This document shows positions 28,807 to 42,389 of a stretch of 64,000 nt of DNA, piece after piece. Each line of letters begins with the position of its first letter. Within the stretch, counting starts at the first letter, position 1. The stretch is from NCBI RefSeq assembly GCF_964275005.1, contig NC_092686.1, positions 44,824,333-44,888,332 of the forward strand, in the 5' to 3' direction. The notes beneath the pieces were generated by a model, which was given only the letters and a program-made list of their open reading frames with translations, had not been told where the DNA came from and ran no database searches. Both the position numbers and the translations under genes were made by a program. Source of the stretch: Diadema setosum (lineage: Eukaryota; Echinodermata; Echinoidea; Diadematoida; Diadematidae).

Positions 28807-30768
28807 GGTCTTTGAAACAAAGCAACCAAAATATCAGTATCAGTACATATATCAGTACATATAGGCTGTATACTCAGATCGGACTATCTCTTATAAAATG
28901 AACTGTGTACAACAGGCTCCTTTGATTTATGGGATTATCATATCCAAGGATAACCATAAACAAACATGAAGATTTTGTGGTATAAGTGTATACGTAAATG
29001 TACACGCGCTATGAATTATTTCAGCAAACAGTACAGTAGAAAAAATATCGAATACAATTGTACACTGCATTTAAACAATGGTACTACATGTTTTGTACCT
29101 ACTGGTACTGTATTTCACCATGAAGGCACTGTGTACAGATGAAAGTAAGGCGCTTGAACTAGGATAGGTAGAAAGCAAAGTCAAAACATAAAGTATACAT
29201 TTACATTGTGTAAGTACAATGTATGTCCCCATATACACTTTTTATCACACATCAACATCCATCTATATCCCCCCCCCCCCACCCTCCACACACACCATCC
29301 CATCCCAATTCACCACACACAGATAAATGGTCAAGGCATGGATAAAATCTTCAAAAATTCAGCCCTGAATGTGGAAGACTATTGGAATGGCAAGGTTATG
29401 TAATAAGAAAATTCCACTTCTTCCTTGGAAGGGATGGCCTTATCAAAAATAACAGATTCTGATTTAGTTGGCAACATTGCCAGGCAAAAATTGCCAATAA
29501 ACAGTGTATTCGTATATTGCACAAACTGATCATGGAAAAGGAAGATTCAAATTTAAATGCAGATTTTCATTGTCACTGATCTACTAATGCTAACTAAAAC
29601 CACTGCACTACATGTATTTTTAATACACATTCATATTTTGGTAAAATTTGGCAAAAAAAAAGTTCCTTGCTTCAAGATGAGAGATGAAAAAAATACACAG
29701 AAAGCAAGAAAAAATTAATCATCCAGTCTCTTGTGACAAATTAGAACATGATTATGAACATCTCACACTGATCTTTCTTAAGTACACTATGCATTTACCT
29801 GTCGTCCAATGTATACGTTATTTTTTCCCCCAAGATACATGCAGTGCAATAATACTACCTCACTGTTATCATGCAGGAACTTTAATGGAAACGCATGAAA
29901 ATTTCGAATACGCTATAGAGATATTTTGCATATGAAGAAAAAGTACCTGTCATAATCAATACAGCCAAAAAGGACATTATGAATACAATTCTGTTGTGTT
30001 CATGTCCATGAATCTTTTGAAGTGAAGATGTCTTTAGTACAGTACAGTGACACGTATTACAAAATCTGAAAAGGAGATTAAAAAATATATATTTTCACCA
30101 CTAATCATACATTTTTATCATCACTGTAATCATCAATCAAAGACATTGATTTGGGAATGCTAATGGCATAAACATTTTCATCATGACTAGCTTTGCTTTC
30201 AAAATAACATTTCAGAGATCTGGAGTAAATGCTTCTTCACCATGAAATCCAGTGCCTGAAAGTCAAGCCTGACTTCTCACACTCACAGCCACACAGTCCT
30301 ATGGTCACTAGGTCACAAGAATACAAAGCCAAGTGACCTCTGGCAGTCATTAGCAGAGTGGCAAGTTCAGGGAAATGTAGGGTCACTCTCCTGCATTGTT
30401 TTAAACAATGGGCATGTTCCAGTGATTCAGCAGCGTTAAGGTGGTATGAACTAACCAGGTGGAGATGGGTTGAACTAGGAATATTTTCTGCCCATATTTG
30501 TACATGCCTATACTGAATTTCAGCAAATGTGAACACAAATGGGGAACAAAATACGAACAAAAAAAGAAGGAATATTCATCTATGTTCAATACTTCTCCAC
30601 TGACAGACGTTTAATAAATAAACAAACTTGAACAAACAGCTGAATAAGGCTTCCCCTTTACTGGAAGAAAAAAAAGGAATGTTTACATTGAATTGCATTG
30701 ATTTGCAGGTGTAATATACCTTCCTTAGATTGTATTCCTTGCACATGACACTACCTTAATTCCAATAG

Positions 30769-33700
30769 CTACTTATCACTGGAATACACTACAGCTCCTC
30801 CTTTGATGACAGTCTTCAGCAACTCCTGATGGCATCCCATCTGGTAGATGAAGTGCTCCCATCTGTAACCATGATAACAAGAACATCTTAACTAGTCTTT
30901 ACTTTTTCAGTTTCATTTTACTGGTTTAACTATCTTTGATTTGATTCCTGAAACACTGATAAGTGCCATCATCACCGAGTGCGTCCAGTGCAATAAAAAA
31001 TTCTAAAGAAATTCAATCATCATTTACATAAAGAATTTAACAGAACATGTGACAATGATAGTACACAAAATAATAAATACATGTCTTGAGGTATTCCAAA
31101 CCTTAACTGGAATAAGATACATTGGCCAATTTAGCCAACATAATGAATTTGCATGCCCTTTCAATTACAAAATGATCACTATTGTGTCGGCACGAGACAT
31201 ATTGTGACTATCTATGGTGTAGCTGTAAACAGCATGTTTCATTCATTCCATAGTCAGCCATCTCACCGCCACCCTTCCACTGTCAAGTTCTTATCGTTCT
31301 CTGGTTTCTTTCTCTCATCATGATCTTTGATACGCCGACAGCTACTTTCTGTTCCTACTTCCTTTCCGCTCTCCCCGTCATTCATCATCACCTCATCACA
31401 CCATATCAGCAATATAGATATAAACAACACCGGAAAGTCACCGGGTCATGTTTTGTAAATATAATGTACGGTGATACATCAAATGTACATGTGTTGGATT
31501 AATACCGGAGAACAATGAATAAAGCACACTTGCGTTTTGACTACAGAGCAAAGCAGTCATGCCTCCTTCATTCTCTCACTGAGTCTTAGAGTCCGACTTC
31601 ATCCTCACACACATAAAAACATAAAAATCACATACACAACTTGCCTTCTGAAATAATGAATGCCAGCATGACATCAGAATGCAAATCAGCATTTAGCATT
31701 TCCTTCATAACTAGTTGGCAAATAAGGGAGAGAATTTGCACTTTTCACAGTGAAGCTTGCATCATTTTTGAAACGTAAAAAAGTTAAAAGTCATGAATCA
31801 CGAATTGCTCTTACAGAATTATTGACCGACAATTTAATGTTTAAAAATGTTACGAAGCTAATGGAATCACAAATAACAGACCTGGGGGCATTGATGACAA
31901 GCATGTCTGCGACCTTTCCAACCTCCAGCGACCCGTGAGTCTGTGACCGGCCCAGGGACTTGGCTGCATTGATGGTTGCTGCCACCAACGCCTCCTCCAG
32001 GGACATGCGGAAAATGACACATGCCAGATGCATCGTCAGGGGCTGCAGTGGAGGGAAGATGTCATTTGGATTGAAAATGCATGAGTCAGTACAAGGAATA
32101 GTATAGTTCCTATAAAATAGCTTACACTCAATTTGGGGCTTGTAGGACTTTAGGCTGGCAAGCAAATCAGCATTTTAGGCTAATACATTGTGAAAATAGC
32201 ATTGAGCATTTATAACCTCTTATTTATAACTTTTATTTTATTTGCCACTGCCATACAGGTAATTACAAAGTGCTCCAAGATGCATTTCATACACCTTCTG
32301 TACCAATAATAAACGTTTTAAAACATTAGCCTTTGTGATGTTGTAGTTACTGTTGTTTTGAAAAGATGTGATTTGTCACAGAGGCTCTCTTTCTGAGCCT
32401 CAACCCTTTGAGTTACAGGTCTGTACGTGCATCTACCGGTATACATGAACGTTTATCATGACAGCATTCATATGATCTACAGTACCTTCACATTAACATT
32501 GCGCTAACTCAAATGAATTAATCATATCTGTATTAAAAACCAAAACATATGTGCAATGAATTGGTGTGGACAAAAAGGTGATCACATAGTTGCGTGTAAG
32601 GAATGCTGTGTAAGGAATAAACTAGAAATGTTGCTATGGCGACTGATGCCTCCGCCATAATGCATGATTCTCCCAATAGTTGTATAGTACAATGTCTTCA
32701 CAATGTGTGATGACAGTTTCACATAACTGGCAAAATATTGATATGACAGGTTTGTCAGAACTGTCTTGAATGTTCACTTTCCTCAAACTGGGTTTGCTAT
32801 AATTGTCTAAGAGTGCAGGTACAAATATTTGGGGAATTGAGGATTTTTACTTGACTTCTGACCGACCCTGTTATAAGTTTATGCATTGAAGTAATTTTCA
32901 AGGTATGAAGAAAGAGTGTAATTACAGTACAAAATAGATTTTTTTTAATTCAAACCTGACCTTTGACCCTTAACCTTTGACCTTTGACCTTCTGCTAGAA
33001 ATTTCCCAGAGAATCTCCATTAGGTAGTACATGTATATATGAAATTTTAAAACTAATAATGCAAGCATTGCATATACTAGTATATGAGGGAAACAGTAAA
33101 ATTTTGAGGAGTTGACCTTGACCTTTGACCCCCTTGACTATTGACCCATGACCCCTAAATTCCCTAGATAATCCCTGCCAGTCAGTACATGCATATGTAC
33201 CAAGTTCCATGAAGATACATCGACCATTTGCTAGAAAAGTGAAATTGCAACATTTTCACCTACAGTGTAACCTTTGACCTTTGAACTTACGACATGAAAC
33301 TCTCTCTGGAGAATCTTTACGCAGTAGTACATGTCTACACTAAGTTTCAAAAAAATACCTTTGGGCATTGCATAGATATGGGGGAAATAGCAACATTTTC
33401 AGCATTTGACCTTGACCTTTTGACCTTTGACCTCTTGCCAATGTCACTAAAATCTCCTCGATTAATTGCCCCATCATACATCATCCTTGGACCAAGTTTG
33501 GTGAAAGCTGCTTCATCCAGTTTTGAGTTATCACATAAACAGATAAATTTTTGGATTTGACCTTGATCTTTGACCTTTGACCTCTGTCCGATTTCACTAA
33601 AAAAACTAATCATGTAATTGTCCCATCATACATCATCCTCGGACAAAGTTTGGTGAAATTTGCTCGATCCAGTCTTGAGTTATCGCGTAAACAGATACAA

Positions 33701-36700
33701 TTTAATGATTTGACCTTGACCTTTGACCTTTGGCCGAATTCACCCAAAATCTAATCAAGTAATTGCCCCATCATACTTTATACTTGGACCAAGTTTGGTA
33801 AAATTTCAGTCAATATTTCTCAAGTTATCGCGTAAACGAATGCGGACGGACGGACAACCCAAAAACATAATGCCTCCGGCACCACTTCGTGGCGGAGGCA
33901 TAACAAGAGACCCGCGGGTCTAGCGCTCACCTGAGTATCGCAAGTTCACCTTTCACGCAGTCACTAATCTAAATTATTCACAGCTCTACCAAAATACCAA
34001 GTAGAAGATGAAAATGTACAATAATGGCCCAATTTTTTTAAGATTCCTTAATTTGGGGGGATGCGGCCCCCTGGGGCCCTCTGAGTGGGGCATGGTGCCC
34101 ATTTTGATAAATTGAGATCCTGACCCCCTAGGGATGCTACCTACCAAGTTTGACGAAAATCCATCATGAGGTTTTCAGGAAGAAGATGAAAATGTACAAT
34201 TCAGGCCCCCATTTGGACCTTCCCAACCCCCCCCCCCCCCCCTTGCCCCTAAGAGGGGCACCCCTGGATCTGCTATGAACAAACTTGAAACTACAGTCAT
34301 TAATGTACTCACTCATAGTATTATCTTAGCTCTATAACTTCTGATTCGAGAGAAGATTTTTAAAGATTCCTTCATTTTGGGGGGTTTGGGGCCCCCTGGG
34401 GGCCCCCTGGGTGGGGCATGGTGCCCATTTTAACAAATTGAGATCCTAACCCCCTAGGGATGCTACCTACTAAGTTTGGTGAAAATGGGTCATGGGGTTC
34501 TCAAGAAGAAGATGAAAATGTACAATTTAGGTCCCATTAGGACCCCTCCCCACCCCCCTCCCCTGGGTCCCAAGGGGGGCACCCCTGATTCTGCCATGAA
34601 CAAACTTGAAACTACAGTCATCAATGTACTAACTCATAGTATTAACTTAGCTCTATCACTTCTGGTTCTAGAGAAGAAGATTTTTACAGATTCCTTAATT
34701 TTTTTTTTTTTTTTTTTTTGGGGGGGGGGGGTTGGGCCCCCTGGGGGCCCCCTGGGTGGGGCATGGTGCCCATATTAACAAATTGAGTTCTTGAGTTCCT
34801 AACCACCTAGGGATGCTACCTGCCAAGTTTGAAGAAAATCGGTCTTGGGAATTTCAAGAAGAAGATGAAAATGTAAAAAGTTTACGCACGACGCACGACG
34901 GACGACGGACGCCGGACGAAGGGCGATCGCAATTGCTCACTTGAGCCTTTGGCTCAGGTGAGCTAAAAAATGCTTGGACCACAAGAGAGTGGAAAGGGGA
35001 TCAACCCAAGACGTGAAAGTTAACTCCTTACCATGGACAGACAATAGGCATTGGGGTTGAAATCTGACCCGAGGGCAATGGGTACATTCTTGCTGATCAT
35101 CTGCCTGGCTGGAGGGGGTTTCAGCCTCAGGATGTATGCCGTGGTGGGGAGGAGGACGGCTACTGACCCCGCCTGAGCCATTGCCTCCATGCCTGGTTCT
35201 GAGATCTCCTCAAGATGACTGATGGCTCTGGCCTTCAGCTCTGCTCCAAGCTACAGATTAAGATTTTAAGTTTACAACAAAAGTTTGAAGACCCACACAC
35301 TTATGATAAAATCATCCCACACAAAGATGTTTTATGCCAGCTATATTGACCAAATCTGCAATGAACAAAAACACTGAAATGCTAATGTGGGTCAATATCC
35401 ATGTTTCCTATTAGCGTGATGTTTCTACACACTTTTCATATCATCTGATATATGCAAAGTTTGAATTGTTACCAATTAATGTCTCCAACATTCCAACAAA
35501 TCACACTTCAGACTGGAGAAAATTTAAGGTACAGCTAGTGCACTCCCGTTATGACAGACACGGTTATAATGAAACTCCAGTTACAACGAAGTAAATATTC
35601 AGGACCCAACATTATCCACTCTATGTTGTTTATCATTTATTGCTTTGGTTATAATCACATTTTGATATAATAAAAGAAAACTGCCAGTTCCGAGGACTTC
35701 ATTACAAAGGGAGTTGACTGTAGTGTATCACAACCTCGACTTGTGGTCATGTTGACTGTCACAGCTGATATAAGAGTTAAATTCTAAAGATTTTAAAATA
35801 TCAAATTCCACAAGCATCTCACCTCTGCTGCTCTGACAGGATGGAGTTCGTCGCCATGGAAATTGATTGCCATTCCCATCTTGGTTCCCGCCTCCAGTAT
35901 CCTCCTGGTTTCCTCCACCTCAAAGATACCCTTGTCGCAAAAGACATCAATGTTCTCCACCTTCAGCTCCCCCTTCTCCATCAACTCTTTAATACGCGGT
36001 AACTGAACATCGATGACATCTTGCGTAGCCTCCTCTACAGTCATACCCCTTTGGAGAGCAGAGTCAGAAGGAGTTCATTGAAAAGGTGGGGGGGGGGGCA
36101 GGGCACATCATTCACATGTAGTACCCTACAACTCATTGGCTTATAGTTTGCATGATTAAAAATTCAACCATGGAAGTTTCCCTGTATACCTGTACTCATT
36201 CATATAAATCAGTCAAGATAATAATCTTCAAGACATCAACCATATGGTGATATCAATAACTGTACCTAAATCAAGCTGCTGTTTCCTTTGCATGTCATAT
36301 AACTCAATCCCTGAGCATCAAAAAAAAAAAAAAAAAAAGGAAAAAAAAAGGGAAATCTGATATATGTCATGAATTTCAATGATTGGGTAAGCCAACTCAC
36401 TTTGGAATGGCATGAGCCCCACAGAACGTGCTGGATATCTCGATGGGAAGCTCCTGTCTCGCTCTCTCCAGCACCCGTAGCATCTTGACCTCTGTGTCAA
36501 CGTCCAGCCCATAGCCACTCTTGCACTCCACGGTCGTGGTACCACAGTGCAGCATGCTGGTCAGCCTGCTCCGGAGCAGCCCGTAGAGGTCATCCTCCGA
36601 GGCGCTGCGGGTGTGGTTGACGGTGAAGTGGATGCCACCTCCCGCCTTGTGCACATCCATGTAGGAGGCTCCTGCCAGCTGTATTGCAGAAATATTCTCA

Positions 36701-39700
36701 CGTTATCAACCATTATTTCTGTTGAAAATTATTAAAAGCAGGACCATATTGTTTTATTTGACTGTATAGCCATTGAACAGTCTCATTTATTTTGACCGCT
36801 GACTGAGAGTACATGAGAATGACTGTAACAATGATTCTGATAATATTAGTAATACAAAAATTACATTCATAGGACAACTAGATATAATATTGATCATCTC
36901 TGCAGACATTGCTTCCATAGAGCATCATAATACTTTGGAGAGGGCGGGGGAGGTGGTTGTTGTTGGTGGTGGTACTTTTAGTGTTTGCCAGAAGGACGAT
37001 CACACTTATACCTAAAAATGTTCTCATCAATTGAGCGGCTAGTGCTTTAAGTATGACATTTTACCTTCATGGCAAACTCATGAACTCTGTCTCCTGCCCA
37101 CACAGGATGAGTGTGACCATCAATCAGTCCTGCAGATGAGACAAGAAACCTTGCTGACTTTCATTCCGCAAACATTCATAGAATCACACTTTCTCATGAT
37201 GACAATTCCAACAACTTTGTTTCGGAGTTTACCATGAAGATATAGCATTTACTTGTAATTCTGTTAACAATTCCCTGTTTCTTTATTACATGTTATTATG
37301 TTTATTACATTGTTGTACTGATCCCATGTCATTAAATGTATACTCAAATATTTCATTGTATCCTCAATTTGCTGGAGATGAAATAAAACAACTTAAACTT
37401 GAACATTCACTTTCTATGATCTTTTGCAACATCTCTATTAGTCAGCCGAAAGAGTAATAGAGCAGCATACAAGTATAGTTTACATTGATGATAGTGTAGC
37501 ATGTTCTTATTGTGACCTACTTCTTAGCCACAGTCTATGTACATTTAATGTATTGACTATTACGTATGTGCCTGTAAATAAATGCGTATTCTATTATTAT
37601 TGAGTGATAGTGAGCGCTGCGCTATTTGAGGCGCGCCTCTTTGTGCGTTTTCTGAGCGCGTCGCGCTCATTTTTTAGCATTGTTGTCTCGTTGCTAAGAC
37701 GTGGGATTCTACCAACGCAATGTCTTGCAGACATTTTAAAAGATACATTTGGTAGATAGATACTTACTCACTCACTTGCCGACTTACTTACTTACTTACT
37801 GGTCAATATTCAAGGCAGGAGATGATCCTATAATTTCCCGATATTTTTATTTATTACGAAGAGAGCTAGCCACCGTTTTTTCCTTCAGAGACACTTTCAT
37901 TTCGGACTTTGTTGTTCATCATCACATGATTTCTTTGATCTGTCTGGCAACATCTCATCTCATCTCATCTCATCTCTTCTGCAACATCTCATCTCACCTC
38001 ATCTCATATCATCTCATCTCATCTCATCTAATCTCATCTCATCGTTTCCTGACTCTTTCTGAGAGCTCCCTTATCACTACCTTGTTTTCCTTGGTTTCTC
38101 ATCTTCTAGAACTGTTTATACATCGCTATCGCTATTTCTACTGTTACATCGCTACCTGTTGCATCGTTGCCGGATCGCTACCGTTTATCACCGTGCACTG
38201 TCTCCTACCTGCAACGTAGTTATTCCAAGGACATTAATTTCTCATCAGAGCCTGATCTATCCTGGCCACCCGTTCGTATATAGATCTATTAATAATATTT
38301 TCCATTGTAAAATATTAACATTCAATTGCCTTATTTTTAGAGGTTATTATTAGAGCATTCCTACAGTGTAAAGTGATCTACGTTAGATTTTAATTAGATG
38401 AGTGTATATTGAAGTTCTCAGAGAGTGTAAAACGTGGTCTCTTATTTGTATTAGATTTATTTTTGAATCTCAATTCAATTATCAAGTACTCATTTTTTTG
38501 TCATTGTTTACAAACATATATAATTTCAAGTTCAGGTTTAGAAATCCACTGGAGAATCTGATATTTTATTGTTTTAATAATAAAAGAACATAATCGATTA
38601 TTTAATTAATTCCTTTGTTTACATTTGTTGATATTTGTGTTGTCCCAACCGATTACTTATAATTTTTGGAGGTTAGACACGAAAGAATATGTATAAATAT
38701 ATTGGGTAGTTTCAAATCCTCCACAATAGTAATAATGATAATGAGACAGTTACTATCATTATTGCAACTAATGATACTTATCAGCATGGTCATTAAAATC
38801 ATCATATTTAGGATTTGCAGTTACATACTCTGAAAAGACAGAAAACCTAATTATCAAGTTCTGAAGTTCAAAAGTCACATCATAACTTACCAGGGATAAC
38901 ACACATGTTAGAACAATCGACAGTCTGGTCAAACTGGCAGTCTCCATATTTGGACTGAATGGCACTGCTGTGGCCCAGATCAGCAATTCGACCTTCCCTT
39001 GAAGAGAGAAATAGTCAAAATGTAAAATGTTAAAGGGATCGTATAGTTTTGGTTGAGACCTAATTTCAGATATCCAAAACAGAGCGATTCTAATAAAGTG
39101 TGGGACCCAGTTTTATTATGATTGCTTTATTTTACATTGTTTTTGGATGTTTCAGTCATTCCAAACTTGATTTTCATCAAATAAACTTTGAATCCCTTTT
39201 AAAGTGGTATGCTCTGTACTATTTCATAAGTGGTTCCTTGGTATCTCGCAAAAAGTTAAAGCCCAATTCTCATCTCCACCAATACTGTACCATCCCTTTA
39301 AATCATGTTCAAATATTGCATGGAGCAGTTGTGATAAGAATAATTTTGTGCTGTTTTATTTTGTTGAGCTCTTCATATGAATACTGATCATATTCCATGC
39401 TTCCCACACTCTATGACACTGGTTCTCCTTTCCTACTCTTGTTCTTGCAGGTAAATAATCATTTGAGCCAACATTGCAACATGAACAATGTCTATTTCTG
39501 ATCATAACTACAAGAATATTCCTTGTTATGCAACAAGGCATCAATGGAAAGGTTTATTTGCACTATGTGATGAGGGACTTCCTAAATGGCACTTAATCCG
39601 TTTCGCAAACGATCTCTTCGTATGTACATAAACGAAAGATTGCAGGGTGACAGCAAAGTTAATATGGTAACAAATGTGTTTAACAAACTCTACCCGTCCA

Positions 39701-39842
39701 CAATGACATCCACACCATCGTCTCCATCCTGCTGAATGACTGCCACTTTCTTCATGGCTTCCCCAACCAGGCAGGATTCACCTTCACTGCACACCTGCAC
39801 TACCTGCCTCGCATTTCTCAGACACAGTTTGAAGCTGGCCAT
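30769..39842 (-). CDS. AMDHD1: Imidazolonepropionase (amidohydrolase domain-containing 1), 8 exons
   Basis: Minus-strand exons: 39694-39842, 38891-38997, 37065-37129, 36401-36678, 35823-36048, 35032-35250, 31882-32042, 30769-30862. They total 432 residues, close to the vertebrate enzyme. All introns are GT-AG and phases agree. The enzyme hydrolyses 4-imidazolone-5-propanoate to N-formimino-L-glutamate, the third step of histidine breakdown, in the cytosol. Metal and catalytic residues are visible: HTH at 91-93 (DGHTHPVW), H264 and E267 (FHGDELHP), H287 (AISHLEE) and D338 (LGSDFNPNAY). The start is chosen because MASFKLCLRNARQVVQVC fits the family N-terminus. It converges on SNRPF and diverges from EFCAB10. 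Introns 1, 5 and 6 carry transposons. Confidence 0.95.
32634..33902. mobile_element. Tandem-repeat element with TGACCTTTGACC arrays and GGCGGAGGCAT end
   Basis: The right end CGTGGCGGAGGCATAAC pairs with ATGCCTCCGCCATAA at the left (about 32647). The interior (about 32940-33850) holds several diverged units of roughly 120-170 bp. Each carries TTGACCTTGACCTTTGACC, then CCCCATCATAC and GACCAAGTTTGGTGAAA, and ends in a CGGACGGACGGAC run. The small open frames on both strands follow the repeat and are not genes. It lies in AMDHD1 intron 6. An autonomous partner is unknown. Confidence 0.65.
33905..34970. mobile_element. Tandem-repeat element with CTCACCTGAG / CTCAGGTGAG ends
   Basis: The left end contains GACCCGCGGGTCTAGCGCTC followed by ACCTGAG. 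The right end is TTGGCTCAGGTGAGC, its inverse. Inside are three diverged copies of a unit of about 290 bp with CCTAGGGATGCTACCT, GGGGCATGGTGCCCAT and poly-C/poly-G runs. Before the right end lies an array of ACGACGGACG units. It abuts the element at 32634-33902 directly. Similar elements occur in molluscs and other marine animals, from recollection. It lies in AMDHD1 intron 6. Non-coding. Confidence 0.7.
35532..35720. mobile_element. TA-flanked short MITE, copy in AMDHD1 intron 5
   Basis: The element starts CAGCTAGTGCACTCCCGTTA and ends GGGAGTTGACTG. TA lies outside each end, as for Tc1/mariner-type targets. The same family is at 49349-49533 in the opposite orientation, and a decayed copy is at 7728-7982. 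The middle has the AAGAAAACTGCCAGTTCCGA block. Non-coding. Confidence 0.75.
37245..37408 (+). mobile_element. Probable LINE 3'-end fragment
   Basis: AT-rich sequence ending GATGAAATAAAACAACTTAA then ACTTGAAC. This resembles 3' tails of CR1/L2-like LINEs, with a poly(A)-signal-like motif followed by short units. No coding part remains. It lies in AMDHD1 intron 2. Confidence 0.4.
37410..38880. other. AMDHD1 intron 2 remainder with (CATCT)n array
   Basis: Contains an imperfect (CATCT)n array at about 37950-38043 and otherwise AT-rich DNA. The 156-residue Ser/His/Leu-rich frame across it follows the pentamer repeat. No gene was seen. Confidence 0.6.
39034..39297. mobile_element. TTAA-type foldback MITE in AMDHD1 intron 1
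   Basis: AGGGATCGTATAG at the left and its near inverse ACTGTACCATCCCT at the right, with TTAA on both sides (39030-39033, 39298-39301). Inner blocks (GATATCCAAAA; TTTTTGGATGTTTC) match the element at 7108-7489. Non-coding. Confidence 0.8.
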
Positions 39843-40837
39843 GCTCTCTTTCTTTCTTCTGCCTCACAGTACGACCTGATGAAAGAGTGAGAGATCAGTT
39901 GTAATTACAGTTATCTCCTAGTATCCTACTGCAGGGGGATGTGGAACCGAGGGGAGGGGGGCATTGATCCTTGCCCCAACTTGTACTAGCACAACATTGA
40001 CAACCCCCCCCCCCCCCATGCACACACACTAAAAACAAAAACAAAAACAAAAACAAAATTATTTCACAGCCCCTGTACTGTAAACATACCACACTGACAT
40101 AAACACACTGATGTCATTGACATCAAAGAGGAAGTGTGATAAATTCTGTTAATCTTCCATTCAACCCAGCTACATCAACACTAAACAAGAGGAGATGAAC
40201 ACTGGACTGTAAATCACCATGATAGTTTATGTAAAGCATGGGCTCTCTGTAAAAAGCTTTTACTTTTTGGTACATGTACAACATACTGTACATGTAGATT
40301 CTGGGCCAAAAGGGATGGGACTGTGGCATGGGACCAATAAAGGCAAAAGCCAGTGTAGCTGTTACTTTTAATGCTTGAATATTAAAATTATGGGGCTTGT
40401 CAACAGCAAGAACTAAGGCCTTGTCAAAAGGCTATATACTGCAGTCCGTCTAGCACATGCGCACAGGTTTCGCAGATTCCTCTTGACCGAATCATTCAAA
40501 GTCATCAATTTGGACAGAAAGGGCTATTAGAGGAACCAAATGTTCCCAGGTGAGTATTGTTAACAATTGAACTACATCGGTATGTATTCAAATTGAAGCA
40601 ATTTTTGGTACTTAAAGTTGGAATTTAGGGGCGATAATATCCCGTACGAGATCCCGAATCCTACAACCCACAGCCCGAATACTTCACATTCGGGCTGGTC
40701 ACAGCTAGGTATCGATACATGTGGGTAGGTTACGAGAATACTACTAGTACAGTAGGTTGGGAAAATCAAAAGCAATCTTCTCTGCTAGTTTTATCACAAA
40801 ACTCAAAGCTTATGCAATCATAGACATATTGTAGTAC

Positions 40838-41170
40838 CAGAGACTCCAACTCTCTCGCTTTCGACAGGAGATCTCCCGCCGAAAGCCCATTTTCTTTTTA
40901 AATCTCCCATTCTCCCGCTTGAGATTTGATTTCTCCCGCCCTGGTTCTGTCTCCCACTTGAAATGATTTCTTACTGAGTGTCATCGTATGTTGAAAAATA
41001 AGCCTTAGATAGCACGAGAGATCATCTAGAATGCTTGACTAGCTTCCAGGGCAAGCGGGCCCTGGACCGCGGCCGCAAGGACATCAAGTCGGAGTCTCCC
41101 GTTTGCTAGGGCTAGGGGTTTCAGGCGGGAGAATCTCCAGATCACAATGTGCTTGGGGTTGGAGTCTCTG
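40838..41170. mobile_element. MITE with CAGAGACTCCAAC termini and TCTCCCGC motifs
   Basis: CAGAGACTCCAAC at the left is exactly the inverse of GTTGGAGTCTCTG at the right. The interior repeats TCTCCCGC several times in the left half, with GCGGGAGA near the right end. GTA lies next to both ends, a possible short target duplication. Non-coding. It lies upstream of AMDHD1. Confidence 0.75.
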
Positions 41171-42389
41171 TAGTATGGGTAAACTCACATTATATAAGCT
41201 CCTAGGATACAGCATGCATATCCCCTGGCAATTGCCCTGCTGGTGAACCCCTGCCCTGTCCTGGTCTGGGCCGTGGCCATGGGAGCCATGTCCTGGACAG
41301 CCAAGCCAACCGTATCGTGCACTGTTTTGTTTTTGTTTTTTTCTAATCCACCCCGAGGCCCGGATAAGAGCTTTGGCATTTGTCCACACATTTAAACTCT
41401 ATCTTTCTTGCATCTAAGTGTTCCAATTGTCTGACTATTCAAATAGTTTAGGCCTACCTAAGTCCTAACGACAACGTTACTACAATTAAGTGAAGTACAA
41501 CTACAAACCCAAGTCAATGCGGCTTGGTCATCAAGTCAAATGACTAATAATTTTAATATCCAATCCGAAATATAAGTCATTACCCGTATACTACTAGTTT
41601 TTGATACTAATAATACAATAGTACTGGGCCTACTAGAGGTCTAACGTTAGATCTACTCCTGCGTAAATTTTACTAGAATATAATTTACTATTGTCTTTAT
41701 GACTAACGTTACTAGTATTGGGTCTAACTTGTTAGTAATCAGGTCAGGAACTAACCCCGACGCGGGGCGCTGTAATTTATACATACACGGTACGTACTTG
41801 GTGTCGCTGCTGCGGTTAGTCAGGAACTATAACCTCAACCAGTCCTTGAAGATGCAGAATGAAGGGTAATCTACCTGACCTCGCTCTAAAACTCAGGAAA
41901 GTCAAGTTCTTTGCTGGGCTGGCAAGAAAGAAGGGCACTGTTGACGACAGTATTAGCAGCAGTGATGATCCCTGTTCCTCCTGGCACCTGGAGCTGTGTT
42001 TACTTTGGTGGTACAGCCGCTTTCCAGGCAGCATGCAGTGCCGCAGTGCAGTGGAATGGTGGTAGGTTTTTGTGTACGTGCGTGAACAGTCGATAGTCGC
42101 ATCATCAGCTAGTATCGCAGGTACACGTGGTCGAGCTTCCACCACTCACTGACCTCAGTGGCTTCCACACCCACGTTCCACCCACCGAACTAAGTTAGTT
42201 CGATGGTTCCACCCTTCCGTGGTTCCACCCAACGTTCTACTATAGGCTTTATCAAAGCACTCTGAGCGAAATGCCTCCATGATCCACCCCCTCAGCAAAA
42301 CAGAAAGTAAACACTTTATCGAGTTCATAATCTTAATAGAAATTTTTTTTCATTCAAAATCAATGTATCATATACCATATCAATATACC

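Noticed and set aside
36318-36545. 75-residue minus-strand frame overlapping AMDHD1 exon 4
   Set aside because: It is a shadow. The imidazolonepropionase sequence is in another frame with proper splice sites.
37749-38219. 156-residue plus-strand frame
   Set aside because: It is driven by a (CATCT)n array and has no domain.
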